64,000 nt of DNA, taken from NCBI RefSeq assembly GCF_016545825.1, contig NC_052613.1, positions 7,378,001 through 7,442,000 on the forward strand, read 5' to 3'. The notes below the pieces were generated by a model that did not search any database, was not told the origin of the DNA, and saw only the letters and a program-made list of their open reading frames with translations. The stretch comes from Eucalyptus grandis (taxonomy: Eukaryota; Streptophyta; Magnoliopsida; Myrtales; Myrtaceae). The stretch's first letter is position 1. Each line of letters starts with the position of its first letter. The position numbers and the translations under genes are program-made. Of this stretch, positions 12,801 to 23,410 are shown piece after piece.

Positions 12801-15800
12801 TATGTTCTCAACCCTCAGATGTTTCTTTGGCACCTTTGTCTCTCATCTGAAAATCTACTTTTGCACTTGATAGATGGGATGAACTCTATTTCAGGCAAGA
12901 AGGACCTTGTTCCGCGGCCAGAGAAGCATGTCGATGAGGAGCAGTCGATGGATATTGATGAATTTTTATTAGAAAGGGAAGCAAAGGAAGAATCTATGAA
13001 GCTTGTGTCACCCATTTCACCATCCAGATGCTCTCAACCCTTTAATAAATCAGGCAAGGAAGCAACAGGAATCTATCTGAAGCAACCTTCTCTGCCTTTT
13101 CTCCTAACTATTGATGAAGAAGTGGGATTTTGTGACAGAAAAGGACTTATCTGCTTTTTTTTGGTTGTATCCTGAAATGCTTGGAAGGATATTTCTATGT
13201 GAAAACTTTAGGGAAGATGAGACTTCCTCTAACTTTGCCTCATGGACACTGGAAATGCTGCTAATTACTACTATAGATTTGGTATCTCTAAATCAAGTTT
13301 GAAAATGATATCTCTAATTTACGTTTATAGAGTTTGCCATCATATTGGAGAGAGTCATGGATGAGATTGAAAGATTGGTGTCGTTTCTTGATGATGAAAT
13401 ATTTGACAAAGTTGAAGAAAATTTCAAACACACTCTTAAGTGAAAGTTACTCTCTTCGTGACATGGATGTATAGAATTTATTGGATGCTTTAAAGATGTA
13501 GCATACTTTCAAGGCGTATGTTTAAGATATTTACCTTGCCAGAAAAGATCTAAATACTTCTCATGTCTTTTTTTTTTTTTTCATTATTTACTACACATTT
13601 CTTATAATGAACTGTTGTACTCTGTTGGCTTATCTCCTTTCTTTTATACAGAGGTAACTATGTCTGGTTTAGACAATTTTTTCTGTTGCAACTGGATTCA
13701 TGATATAACAGGGATGAAAACTTTAAGGATATGCTTTCTTGAGATGTCAAGGTGGTCATAACCTATATGCTAATGGTAGGAATGTTGTAAGAGGACAATT
13801 AAGTTTGTTTGTTCCCATGCCTTTTTATAATAAAATCGAAAGTTTCTGGTGTTTCTTGTCCTTTATTCTTTTGTTTTGTGGTTATGACTATGACATTCGT
13901 GGTAGATTCAAAGCATAAATTTGATCTTTGATGGTACTGGACATATGATTCAATAAGCACTTTTCATATGAAGTAGAGGGATGACTTGTTTTGCTCTTCA
14001 TCTTTTACATACTCGATCAAGTTTATGTTCTAGATTTGTTTTTCATTTCTCCTTAGACAGGAATTCGTCGTTTTTTTCTCCTTTTTTGGTGTGATGATTG
14101 TTTCTCTCCAGACATGATTAGTAATTGCCGTGTCTTTGATTTATCTCATGTGTGATTACTTGTTACCATCCAGCAAGACATTGCTTTTCTCTTTTAAATT
14201 TTGGAGGATTTATCTTCTCTCTATAGATTGACAGTTAGTAGGTGTCCAGTTGGGGTTTTCATTCATCATCATGCAAATGCTTTTCTAATTATCGTAATCT
14301 TGCTCTTTTAACTGGGCAATGCCTAGTAATGTGTTTTGTGGATATTTTCTTCTCTCCAATGTCCATGCATTAGAATTTTCTCAGACCATCTATGCCAACC
14401 TTCGATTTGTGTTGTATAGGAGATGACAATGATGCTGCTGCAGAATATGGTTATTCTTTTGAGGAGATTAGATTCTTACACCATATTCTACCTAAACTTG
14501 GAGTATATTGGCCTTATCTTCCTGCCCTATGTGCAACATGGAGGTGAGAAATCAATTTTACACGATTTGTCTGTAATCTGTTTTAAGTTTGATACATACG
14601 ATTTGGAGTAACTGTTGTTGATGAATTTGATCCTAGGACTTTAATTGTTGTATAGAGAAAGGCATGTTTATGAGACTTGTTACAACCTCAAATTTGGACA
14701 ATTAGGATAGAAGAGTCGAGCCTTTTGAAGAGAGGGGTTTGTAAGGTTTATAAGGATCATACATGTAATTCTCAGTAGAAAGCAGTATGAGAAAATGTGC
14801 CGAACTCAAGTGGATATGAAACAATAGCTCAAGTTTATGGAATGGATGGTTGCATCACTCAATTTTTAAGTGTTGACATTTCTTTGCTATTATCTTTGAA
14901 TAACAAAATAGGATTTCTACCTCTTGTACTCTTTCACCACTATGGCAAGCAACTTGGGGGGCTCTGAGCAGTGGTGCTCATAGTCCTTCACCAACATGGC
15001 AAACTCAGTTTGCACTTGTTTTCTACACATCGTAGCTTTTCTGATTCGCTTTTTCCATGAAAACTTTTTGTGCCTTATAGATATATTATCTACTGCTACT
15101 AGTCTACCCCTGCTTACAATGTCACATGAATACTCATATAGGTCCAAGGAAATATTTCAGGATGCGCTTGAAACTTATTCTTTGAGCTTAGTGAAGATCA
15201 TCCTGTGGATAGATAGAGAATTTCTTGGCTGAATGTTGCTAGTGAATTTATAGTCTTGGATCCTAGATGAAAGCAAGTGAATTTTTTCTTGGATTACGTA
15301 TTGAATTAGGTGAAACCTAACATTGAGCACTTTTAAAATTTGAATTATCTCAGATAATTTAACTTGGATGTTCTCTGTTCTTCTCCAGCGGAAGCTTGAA
15401 ATTTCCTGGTGATGCTATCCACGATGATAGCAGCTATTCATTCCATGCGCATCCTCCGTGTAGTGTTCATAGGAAAGCATATGAACTTTCACTGCAAATG
15501 CCTACGGAGATTCGTTTGGAGCCGATCCCTCTGACCCAAATTTTGACAGATATATTTCAAAAGGAAGGTCCTGATATCGGTGACATTGGATTGTACTTTT
15601 ATCCAGCTGATACTGTTAATAGGTTAGTTCAACCACTTTGTTTATTAAACAAACCACTTAATGGATTAGTGCTTGGTATTTTTTTTTTTTTTTTTTTTTT
15701 TGGGACGTGATCAGCAGTTCATGCTGTAAATATTTATCATAACTTATAGGCACATTGCGAAATATTCTGCCCTTGTTCGACTTATGGTTAGCCAGGAGTA

Positions 15801-18599
15801 TGCAATGAGAGGCCTTGTCAATGGCGCTGAGTTGCTGATATTTACCTCAAAAGAATTACACGCAGATTCACACTGTGAGTTCCAGTTTCCTTTCCTTCAT
15901 TTTAGATCCTTCTGCAAATATGCTGCATGATATTTTAATTGGGGTTTTCCTCTATTTTTTCTTCTTGGGCGTAATGCAAGAAGAGTTTTACTTTGGCATA
16001 CATGAGAATGAATAGTTTCTAGACAAACCTTTCGTATGATGCTGCAGTTCTGGAAAATCAATGCTTAACATTGATGGAAGGTTTATGCACGTGCTTTAGT
16101 TCCTGAGACTTCCAACTAGATTAGTGTGAAGTTGGAGTTCAGAGGATATATACCTATCTGTTAGAAGGTACAGGCAGCTCACCTGTACTTCACCTCAATA
16201 ATCTTTACAGGGCTCTGAGATCATGAAGCTACTCTAGTTAAGTCGTAGGTAATTGTAGGTTATGGCAGCTCTTCGCTGTGATTTTTTATTGCACATGTTT
16301 CGCCTAGTGTGGTTTTACTTTTTCCTGCCCCATCCATACAAAGAAAGAAAAACTCTTACGTGTGTCTGCTGCAGCATTCTAGCACATAGGAATGGGGAGA
16401 GAGAGAACATTTACCCGATGCTTCGTGCTGATTGATCCTATGTATAATTTCAAGAATTGGCCAGATGCACGTGTCTTAAATGTGAGGAATAATTTGTCAG
16501 AATGAATGGTGCTGTTGATATAGTATGCAGTAGACCTCTTCCATTCTGCTGTAGCCATTCATGGTGCTATCGTAGTGGATTCCACCACATGTGTGCTTGC
16601 TCCCACACAGACCCTGCACAGTGGCAACCTCGTGTTCTTTGTCATAGATCATCCTTCGTCTTGATAGAATTGGATGCGGTTGATTACAGTATGTGATGCT
16701 TTGAATTTTCTCTGATGTGATTTCATGTTTTATGCTTTTGTAGTATTTATTGCGGGATTGCAAAGTGAATACTTCCTGTGGGGAATCTTCCACAGTGCTA
16801 AGAGTACTCTTGCTTGTAAAAGTCTGCATGAGGAGCTCGATGTCCATCCACCTCTTTCTGTTGTGGACCACTCAAATAATGGGGAGAGAGAGAACATTTA
16901 CCCAATGCTTCATGCTGATTGATCCTATGTATAATTCCAAGAGTTGGCCAGATGCACGTGTCTTAAATGTGAGGAATAATTTGTCAGAATGAATGGTGCT
17001 GTTGATATAGTATGCAGTAGACCTCTTCCATTCTCATGTAGCCATTCATGGTGCTATCGTAGTGGATTCCACCACATGTGTGCTTGCTCCCACACAGACC
17101 CTGCACAGTGGCAACCTCGTGTTCTTTGTCATAGATCATCCTTTGTCTTGATAGAATTGGATGCGGTTGACTACAGTATGTGATGCTTTGAATTTTCTCT
17201 GATGTGACTTCATGTTTTATGCTTTTGTAGTATTTATTGCGGGATTGCAAAGTGAATACTTCCTGTGGGGAATCTTCCACAGTGCTAAGAGTACTCTTGC
17301 TTGTAAAAGTCTGCATGAGGAGCTCAATGTCCATCCACCTCTTTCTGTTGTGGACCACTCAAATAATGGTCATCCCATTAGCGACAAGAGCAGCACAATT
17401 GACAGTATTACTGGTATTGATGAACTCTCAAGAAATGCTTCCAACGGGGGCAGTATAAGCCATGAAGAAGGAACTATAGATGAGATTGCTTTGCCTAGGA
17501 CAGACTTTGTGGAAAGCTTTCAGGTAAAAGTACTCTGCTGAAACCAACTTCATTTAGTGATTGCTCTCAGAATCATAATTCTTAACTGCATGGGATAATC
17601 TTCTGGTAGGAACATGCCCAAGATGTGGTCATGGATCCAGCGGCAGCTAACTATACCTGTTCGTCACTCATTGAAACCGCATTGAACGTCAAAATAGAAG
17701 ATACATGTTCTGAATTGGTTGGTTCATCCGGTGGAGTGGAAACCCCAAAACAATCAAATCAGCAAGTGAATTTTGAAGTCCAAGAGATCACATCAGATAA
17801 GCATGACATCGTCAAAAGGAGTTCAAAACTACTGTCTAAGATAGAGAAACCAGATAAAAAGGTTGGTTTGCCAAAACAAGGCTGCTCATTTAGGAATTGG
17901 GTCAAGCTGAACACCAGTGGAATCACCGGAGGAAGCACAGGTTCTTCTGGAGCCGGTGGAGTGGAAGCCCCAAAACAATCAGATCAGCAAGTGAAAGTTG
18001 AAGTCCAAGAGATCACATCAAATAAGCATGACGTCGTCGAAAGGAGTCCAAAACTACTGCCTAAGATAGAGAAACCCAATGAAAAGGTTGGTTTGCCGGA
18101 ACAAAGCTGTTCATTTAGGAATTGGGTCAAGCTGAACACCAGTGGAATCACCAGAGGAAGCACAGGTTCTGCTGGAGTTGGTGGAACAGTGCACACCTCA
18201 TCTGGGAAATGGGTGTTGGGTTATAGCTTTCAGCTGGGTAAGTGGAGTAGTTTGGCAGCAGACTTGTGGGCTATCTTTCAAGGTTTGAATTTGGTTTGGG
18301 ACAGAAACTACAGGAAGGTTCTGGTGCTGTCGGACTCTTACCCGGCATTAAACTCTTTGAAGACAGCTCCTCAGGCAAGCGATCCTAACAAAGATCTTAT
18401 CCAATGTTGCCGAGAACTTATCTTACGCAATTGGGAATGCAACGTGAGTCACATAAGCCGAGAAAAGAATGCTGCTGCCGCATGGTTGGCAGACCATTCA
18501 CAACTTTATCCTATGGGGCTCACTGAATTAGACGAGCCCCCTCAGGAATTAGCTCATATTTTGAAGAACCAGGACAACGGGATCTCCCCGCCAAGTTGA
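9829..18599 (+). CDS. PHD-finger protein with AIPP2-like SPOC-like domain fused to an RNase H-like domain
   Basis: Ten exons fit: 9829-9840, 10825-10907, 11392-11837, 12491-12631, 12895-13053, 14420-14543, 15389-15622, 15750-15874, 17231-17523, 17610-18599. They sum to 2607 nt (868 residues) with all phases matching. Residues 8-51 are a complete Cys4-His-Cys3 PHD finger (C8, C11, C23, C26, H31, C34, C48, C51). Residues ~300-470 match the SPOC-like region of Arabidopsis AIPP2/PAIPP2 histone readers, including LPALCATW, GLYFYPAD and EYFLWGIF. Residues ~710-836 are an RNase H-like (RVT_3) domain with VKLNTSG, LVLSDS and HISREKN. AIPP2-class proteins work with the BAH protein AIPP3 in H3K27me3-linked repression; that role is carried over from the family. 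The RNase H tail is not a normal part of it. The two exons at 12491 and 12895 use GC donors. Exon 1 encodes only MESL, so the start is less certain. Confidence 0.8.
12413..13199 (+). repeat. Tandem duplication of exon 4 of the PHD gene
   Basis: The segment 12413-12803 is repeated at 12817-13199. Each copy holds a branch/acceptor region, one exon (12491-12631 and 12895-13053, both starting GCAAGAAGGA after TTTCAG) and the following intron part ending CTGAAATGCTTGGAAGGATA. Both exons are phase 1 to phase 1, so one, the other or both can be spliced in without changing frame. The second exon is 18 nt longer. Confidence 0.88.
13331..13443 (+). other. Possible alternative terminal exon of the PHD gene
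   Basis: After an acceptor-like TTTATAG, a 36-codon open stretch rich in Glu, Asp and Val ends with TGA at 13441-13443. It is phase-compatible with the preceding exon (phase 1). Use of it would give a short protein with the PHD finger but no SPOC-like or RNase H-like domain. It matches no family known to me and may be chance. Confidence 0.25.
16391..17364 (+). repeat. 487-bp tandem duplication spanning the exon before the RNase H exon
   Basis: Units 16391-16877 and 16878-17364 are almost identical. The junctions share the five bases AATGG, which also follow the second unit at 17365. Each unit contains the acceptor and start of the EYFLWGIF-encoding exon (16744 and 17231). Only the second copy continues into the genuine exon end and GTAAAA donor at 17524. 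The first copy runs into duplicated intron sequence and a stop codon, so it should be skipped. High identity indicates a recent event. Confidence 0.93.
17731..18180 (+). repeat. 225-bp in-frame duplication within the last exon of the PHD gene
   Basis: Units 17731-17955 and 17956-18180 each encode 75 residues starting VE(T/A)PKQS. Each ends in the first ~22 residues of the RNase H-like fold (NWVKLNTSG through a Gly-rich loop). The first unit is therefore a truncated RNase H start and only the second leads into the full domain. The frame is kept. The copies differ at several codons. Confidence 0.92.
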
Positions 18600-19291
18600 T
18601 CGTTTGGCCCCGGGTTGCTCCGGTCGAGAAGCACAAAAAGAAACTACTAACCAACACCTCCCTGACTTCTCAAGGACTAGGTAATTCTCAAACGTCTCTT
18701 GGTTTTTTGTATAGCTCTAGGTATCGTACAGCTGATTTCAGGTGCTAGGAAATTACCATTTGTAAATATACCGATCATCACCTGCTTTAGTGGAGGCTTG
18801 GAAGTGACAACTATGACATTGTTGTCCAAAACAAATTCCGCATCGTTCATGGGCTGCTGCAAATGCAATGTGCTGTAGGGACTGATGTCAGTTGTTAACG
18901 TTGACCTCGTACCTCTGCAGAAACGTCATATATCTATTCGCGGTCACGCTCAGTTCGAGGCGACATGTAAAGATGAAAGTGAAATGCGAATGTTGACTTC
19001 AACCTCTGCGGGCCAATTTCCTAAAAACCCTCCAACTTTAAATTTAGTCTCAAATTTACTCTAAACTATTTTTGTTTTCACGAAAAACCTCAAATTTTAA
19101 GTCTAGTCCAAAATCTACCTCGAATTTCTCTTTTGTTTTGGGAAAAACCATAAATTTTAATGCAGTCCCAAATCTACTTCAAATTTTATTCTCTAAAAAA
19201 ATGCCAAATTTTAATCCATTTTCAAATATAATGTGTGATCCAGTCTAACTTAGCGTGCCATTTTCACATCGATAATGGATACACATTGAAA
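18600..19291 (+). other. 3' UTR of the PHD gene, then AT-rich spacer
   Basis: About 300 bases after the stop are shared with the decayed copy at 23500-23770, which suggests they were transcribed as a 3' UTR. From 19010 the DNA is a run of degenerate 'aaaaaccacaaattttaa' phrases with no gene. Confidence 0.5.
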
Positions 19292-19451
19292 ACGTGACAA
19301 GGTAAATTACTTCAAAATAAAACCGTTATAGGATTAAAAAAAAATTAGAAATGACTAACCGCAACTCTTGTACGTGACAAGGTAAATTACTTCAAAATAA
19401 AACCGTTATAGGATTAAAAAAAAATTAGAAATGACTAACCGCAACTCTTGT
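19292..19451. repeat. 80-bp direct tandem duplication
   Basis: The segment beginning ACGTGACAAGGTAAATTACT at 19292 is repeated exactly at 19372, through GCAACTCTTGTACG. The two copies look identical. It lies in intergenic AT-rich sequence. Confidence 0.93.
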
Positions 19452-19653
19452 ACGGAGGGCTAATCAGCATAAATTTAAGACTAGAGTAAAAATTGATGAT
19501 TATCTTTTCAACTAAAAAAAAAAATCAAGGTAAACTTGAAATTGGACCTATAGTTTGGGGATTTTTTTAGACGAGGAAAGTTTGAGGTAGATTTAGGACT
19601 TAAGCTAAAGTATAGGAGTTCTTTTTCAAATAGAATTGAAACCGGACCTTAAA

Positions 19654-20406
19654 GGCGCGTTTTGTAACGATTTTGTTTCCGGAAATAGATTTCTAAGTAT
19701 TTTAAGCCGTTTAGTAACTATCCAAAATTTCGATTCGGAATAGAATTGCGTTTGGTACCGTGTTCATTGATTATGTTTCAAATCAATTTCTTTTAATTTT
19801 AAATAATTTTTCCTCCTTTTTTTTTTTTTCATTTTTCTTCCTATTCTTAGGCCCTCGCCGAGGCCCTCGTTGGCCAAGCCTTGCTTGGTGTCCGGCCAAC
19901 CTCGCGAAGGGCCGGGCGAGGTCTACTTGGCCACTGGTAGGGCTGGGCGAGCCTCGGCGGGGCTGGGCGAGGCTCGCCTAGCCACCAGCAAGGCTCATCA
20001 AGGCTCATCGGTGGCCAAGCAAGCCTCGTCGAGGTTGGATGAGGGTCGCCTGGCCATCGGCAAGGTTGGGCGTCGCGAGGCTTGCCCAGCCCTGGTGAGG
20101 CCTGCCTAACCACCAACAAGCTCGCCGGATTGGTTGCCATTGGGCGGCGGCAGACAGCAACAGCAAGATAATGGTCGATGAAAAAGAAAAAGAGTTGGTT
20201 TTGATTGTTAGACTTGTTCCTAGAACAATAATCATTTTTTTTTTTTATTCTTGATTATGTTCCAAATCTAATTGTGAAAATAAAAAAATAGAAATTTGTT
20301 ATCGAAAATAAAAGTTTTACCAAACGTGATTCTGTTCCTAAACTGCTCCAAGAAATAAAAGAATCAAAATCAGGCGCTGTTGGGCGATAGTTACCAAACA
20401 GGCACT
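19654..20406. mobile_element. Tourist-like non-autonomous element, copy B
   Basis: Left end AGGCGCGTTTTGTAACG and right end GTTACCAAACAGGCAC form imperfect inverted repeats flanked by TAA on both sides. Subterminal sequences (ACTATCCAAAATTTC, CTGTTCCTAAACTG) match copy A. The middle, 19850-20140, is GC-rich with GCCTCGCC and TGGGCGAG repeats. No transposase is encoded. The right end is about 120 bp upstream of the PPR start codon, so the element may supply part of that gene's promoter or leader. Confidence 0.65.
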
Positions 20407-20525
20407 AAGTTTAGCGGTTCTTTAGAAAGTTAGCCTGACCTCCGCGCCCTTTCGGCATTGAATTCGATGAGTCGATTGGATCAGGCTCGTACGTGAAGCC
20501 AAGCAAGCGCCATCAAACGTGCTTC

Positions 20526-22667
20526 ATGCTCCACTCTCCCTGCACCAAACTCATCTCCCGAGCCCGTCTCCCGCTCGAATCCAACTTCGCCAACCGCCGC
20601 CTTTTCCTTTCACTCCCTTCCCGCCCCTCCTCCCCTGCCGCCGCCCACGATGAACTCCTCGATCTCTTCGATCACCTCCTCCGACGGTGCCGCTCGGCCG
20701 AGCACCCGGACCGCGTCCACGCGCGCGTCGTCGTCGCCGGGGCCTCTGGCTCCGCGTTCTTGGCGGCTCGGCTGGTGTCGGTCTACGCCCGGTTCGGGCT
20801 TCTCGGCGATGCCCGCAAGGTGTTCGACGGAACGCCCCCGGAGTGTAAGTCGAATTTGCTCTTGTGGAACTCGATCTTGAGAGGTTATACGTCTAACGGG
20901 TGTTATGGAGAAGCTCTGGAGCTGTATGTTGAGATGAGAAAGCTCGGAGTTTTGGGTGACGGGTTCACTTTCCCTTTGGTGACGAGAGGTTGTGCCGAAG
21001 CGGGGAGCTCGATCTTGTGCAGGAATGTTCATTGCCACGCTTTGCAAATGGGGTTGCACCGTAATTTGCATGTGGTGAATGGGTTGATGGGTATGTACGC
21101 GAAGCTTGGTCAAATGGGCATCGTGCTCCAGCTGTTTGATAGAATGGGTACTAGGAGCTGTATTTCGTGGAACACGATGATCTCGGGCTTTGCATCGAAA
21201 TGTGACTGTGATGGGGCTCTTGAGATGTTTCGGCGCATGGAGTCTGATGGGGTGGAGCCAAATGTGGTCACGTGGACATCGTTATTGTCAAGTCATGCCA
21301 GAAGCGGCCGCCATGTCGAAACTGTGGAGTTATTTGGTTCGATGAGAATGAGAGGAATTGGTCCCAGTGCTGAAGTACTAGCTGTGGTTTTGTCTGTTTG
21401 TTCTAATATGGTCGCACTCCATATGGTTAAAGCAATTCATGGACTTGTTATAAAGGATGGTTTTGAAGCTTATTTGATTGTGGAGAATTCATTAGTACGT
21501 GCATATGGGAAGCAAAGACAATTAAAAGATGCTAGTCAATTGTTCTTTGAAATGGAATCCAAGAACATAGTCAGTTGGAATGCACTAATTACATCGTATG
21601 CAGAGTCTGGATTATGCGACGAGGCCTTTGAAATATTCTCCCAGCTCCAAAAATCCGATGGTTGTTCATTGGCAAGGCCCAATGTAATAAGTTGGAGTGC
21701 CATCATCGATGCATTTGCTTCTGCAGGGAGAGGGAGAGAATCTTTGGAACTCTATAGACAAATGCAGCTTGCCAAAATTGCTGGCAATGCCATAACAGTC
21801 GCTAGTGTCTTATCAGTTTGTGCAGAGTTGTCAGCACTCAACCATGGTCGGGAAGTCCACGGCCATGTAATTCGGGCTTTGATGAGTGATAACCTCCTGG
21901 TGGCAAACAGCTTGATCACAATGTACATGAGATGTGGATGCCTTAATGAGGGGAGCCTGGTGTTCAAGAAACTTGTTGTGAAGGACTTAATCTCCTGGAA
22001 CTCAATGATTGCAGGGTGTGGAATGCACGGTTTAGGAAAAGATGCAGTGAGATATTTTGATGGAATGATCGAAACTGGAATTGAGCCAGATGAGGTCACT
22101 TTTATTGCTGTTCTTTCTGCTTGTAGTCATGCAGGGCTTGTTGTTGAGGGTCGTAAGCTTTATGATCGAATGACTAAAGAGTTTGGAATTGAGCCACAGA
22201 TGGAACATTATGCATGTCTAGTTGATATGTTGAGCCGATCTGGTTCCTTGCAGGAAGCTACAGAGATAGTAAAAGCCATGCCATTGACACCAAATGTTCA
22301 TGTTTGGGGAGCTCTTCTTAATGCTTGTAGGATGTATAGAGACACAGATTTTGCGGAGGCAACAGCCTCACACGTTTTCAGTCAGAATTTGGACACTACT
22401 GGAAGCTATATGCTTCTCTCTAACATTTATGCTGCAAATGGCCGGTGGGATGATTCTGCAAGACTGCGGATTTCTGCCCAGGAGAAGGGTTTGAAGAAAG
22501 TCCCAGGCCAGAGTTGGATTGAGTTGAGTAATAAGTTCTATATGTTTTCGTCGGGGAGGGCCTTGCAGTTGGGTATGGAGGATGTTTATGGTGTTCTTAA
22601 AGAATTGACACTTCAAATGGAAACTGAAGACATTACACCTGCGATATCATTAAAGACAGGTAGCTGA
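20526..22667 (+). CDS. Pentatricopeptide repeat protein, PLS class with E domain (At1g17630-like)
   Basis: A single open frame encodes 713 residues from the ATG at 20526. The frame is open for eleven further codons upstream but without another ATG. The N-terminus is rich in Arg, Ser and Leu with few acids, as in an organelle transit peptide. From about residue 40 tandem P, L and S motifs run through the protein, for example VVNGLMGMYAKLGQM, CISWNTMISGF, GVEPNVVTWTSLL and KDLISWNSMIAGCG. A C-terminal E-type region begins near VWGALLNACR and ends SWIELSNKF. No DYW domain is present. Such proteins bind organelle transcripts and direct editing or processing; the target is unknown. Similarity to Arabidopsis At1g17630 (PCMP-E72) is from memory. 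No introns, as usual for the family. Confidence 0.9.
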   Translation: MLHSPCTKLISRARLPLESNFANRRLFLSLPSRPSSPAAAHDELLDLFDHLLRRCRSAEHPDRVHARVVVAGASGSAFLAARLVSVYARFGLLGDARKVFDGTPPECKSNLLLWNSILRGYTSNGCYGEALELYVEMRKLGVLGDGFTFPLVTRGCAEAGSSILCRNVHCHALQMGLHRNLHVVNGLMGMYAKLGQMGIVLQLFDRMGTRSCISWNTMISGFASKCDCDGALEMFRRMESDGVEPNVVTWTSLLSSHARSGRHVETVELFGSMRMRGIGPSAEVLAVVLSVCSNMVALHMVKAIHGLVIKDGFEAYLIVENSLVRAYGKQRQLKDASQLFFEMESKNIVSWNALITSYAESGLCDEAFEIFSQLQKSDGCSLARPNVISWSAIIDAFASAGRGRESLELYRQMQLAKIAGNAITVASVLSVCAELSALNHGREVHGHVIRALMSDNLLVANSLITMYMRCGCLNEGSLVFKKLVVKDLISWNSMIAGCGMHGLGKDAVRYFDGMIETGIEPDEVTFIAVLSACSHAGLVVEGRKLYDRMTKEFGIEPQMEHYACLVDMLSRSGSLQEATEIVKAMPLTPNVHVWGALLNACRMYRDTDFAEATASHVFSQNLDTTGSYMLLSNIYAANGRWDDSARLRISAQEKGLKKVPGQSWIELSNKFYMFSSGRALQLGMEDVYGVLKELTLQMETEDITPAISLKTGS

Positions 22668-23410
22668 CAATGATTAATTAGTCTCTGTTCTTGGAATTTG
22701 CTAATTTTTTCACCCACATGGCCAATAGATTATTGGAATTCTCTGGAGTCTTTACAGATTTAGCTGGAAGATGACATAGAGAGGTTTCAATAACTAAACT
22801 CAGAATTCTACTCGTCGTTTAGATGCTTCTCATGACCTGCAGTGATTAGTTTGTGGATAGTTTTCTCTGTACCAGGCCAACTGTGCATACTGCTTTGGTC
22901 ACGCTTAATGTCACTGTCATGGACCCTTCAAATCTAATTGAAAGTTTCAGCCATATTTCTACATACTTTTCTTTTTTTCCTTTTTTTTCTTGGAGGCTGT
23001 TTAATATATTTATATTTATTATGATAGATTCTATATTTCTAATCACCTGCATCACCGATGAAAGAGGACTGTTGAGGTTTTGTCATGTGATCAGCTGATA
23101 TGATCAAATCACCATCTTACATGAAAACATAGTTATGACATCAAGAGTGCCAAGAATTTAGAAAGTTGGAGGGTAATATGGTTATCTATCTGCAACTAGT
23201 CTAATCAGCAGGTGCACTTTTCAGTGAATGAGTTGTGGGAACTCAAGTTATGGTTAGTTATAAATTGGGTTAGGGAAAGAATTAGGATGCACTGGAAGGA
23301 ATCTAATAGAAAAGAAAGGGAAACAATATATTTTAACAAGAAAAAAAAAAACGTTCTAATTCTAGGATCCATCCCCTCGGAGGTTGCAGGGACCTCATGT
23401 TACGTTGCAC
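22668..23410 (+). other. 3' flank of the PPR gene and AT-rich spacer
   Basis: The sequence after the PPR stop is AT-rich and probably includes its 3' UTR. No gene is seen. The last ~150 bases lead into a fragment related to the RNase H exon. Confidence 0.5.

Noticed and set aside
16502..17183. 64-codon frames repeated at 16502 and 16989
   Set aside because: They are intron sequence of the PHD gene copied by the 487-bp duplication. The antisense frames are likewise shadows.
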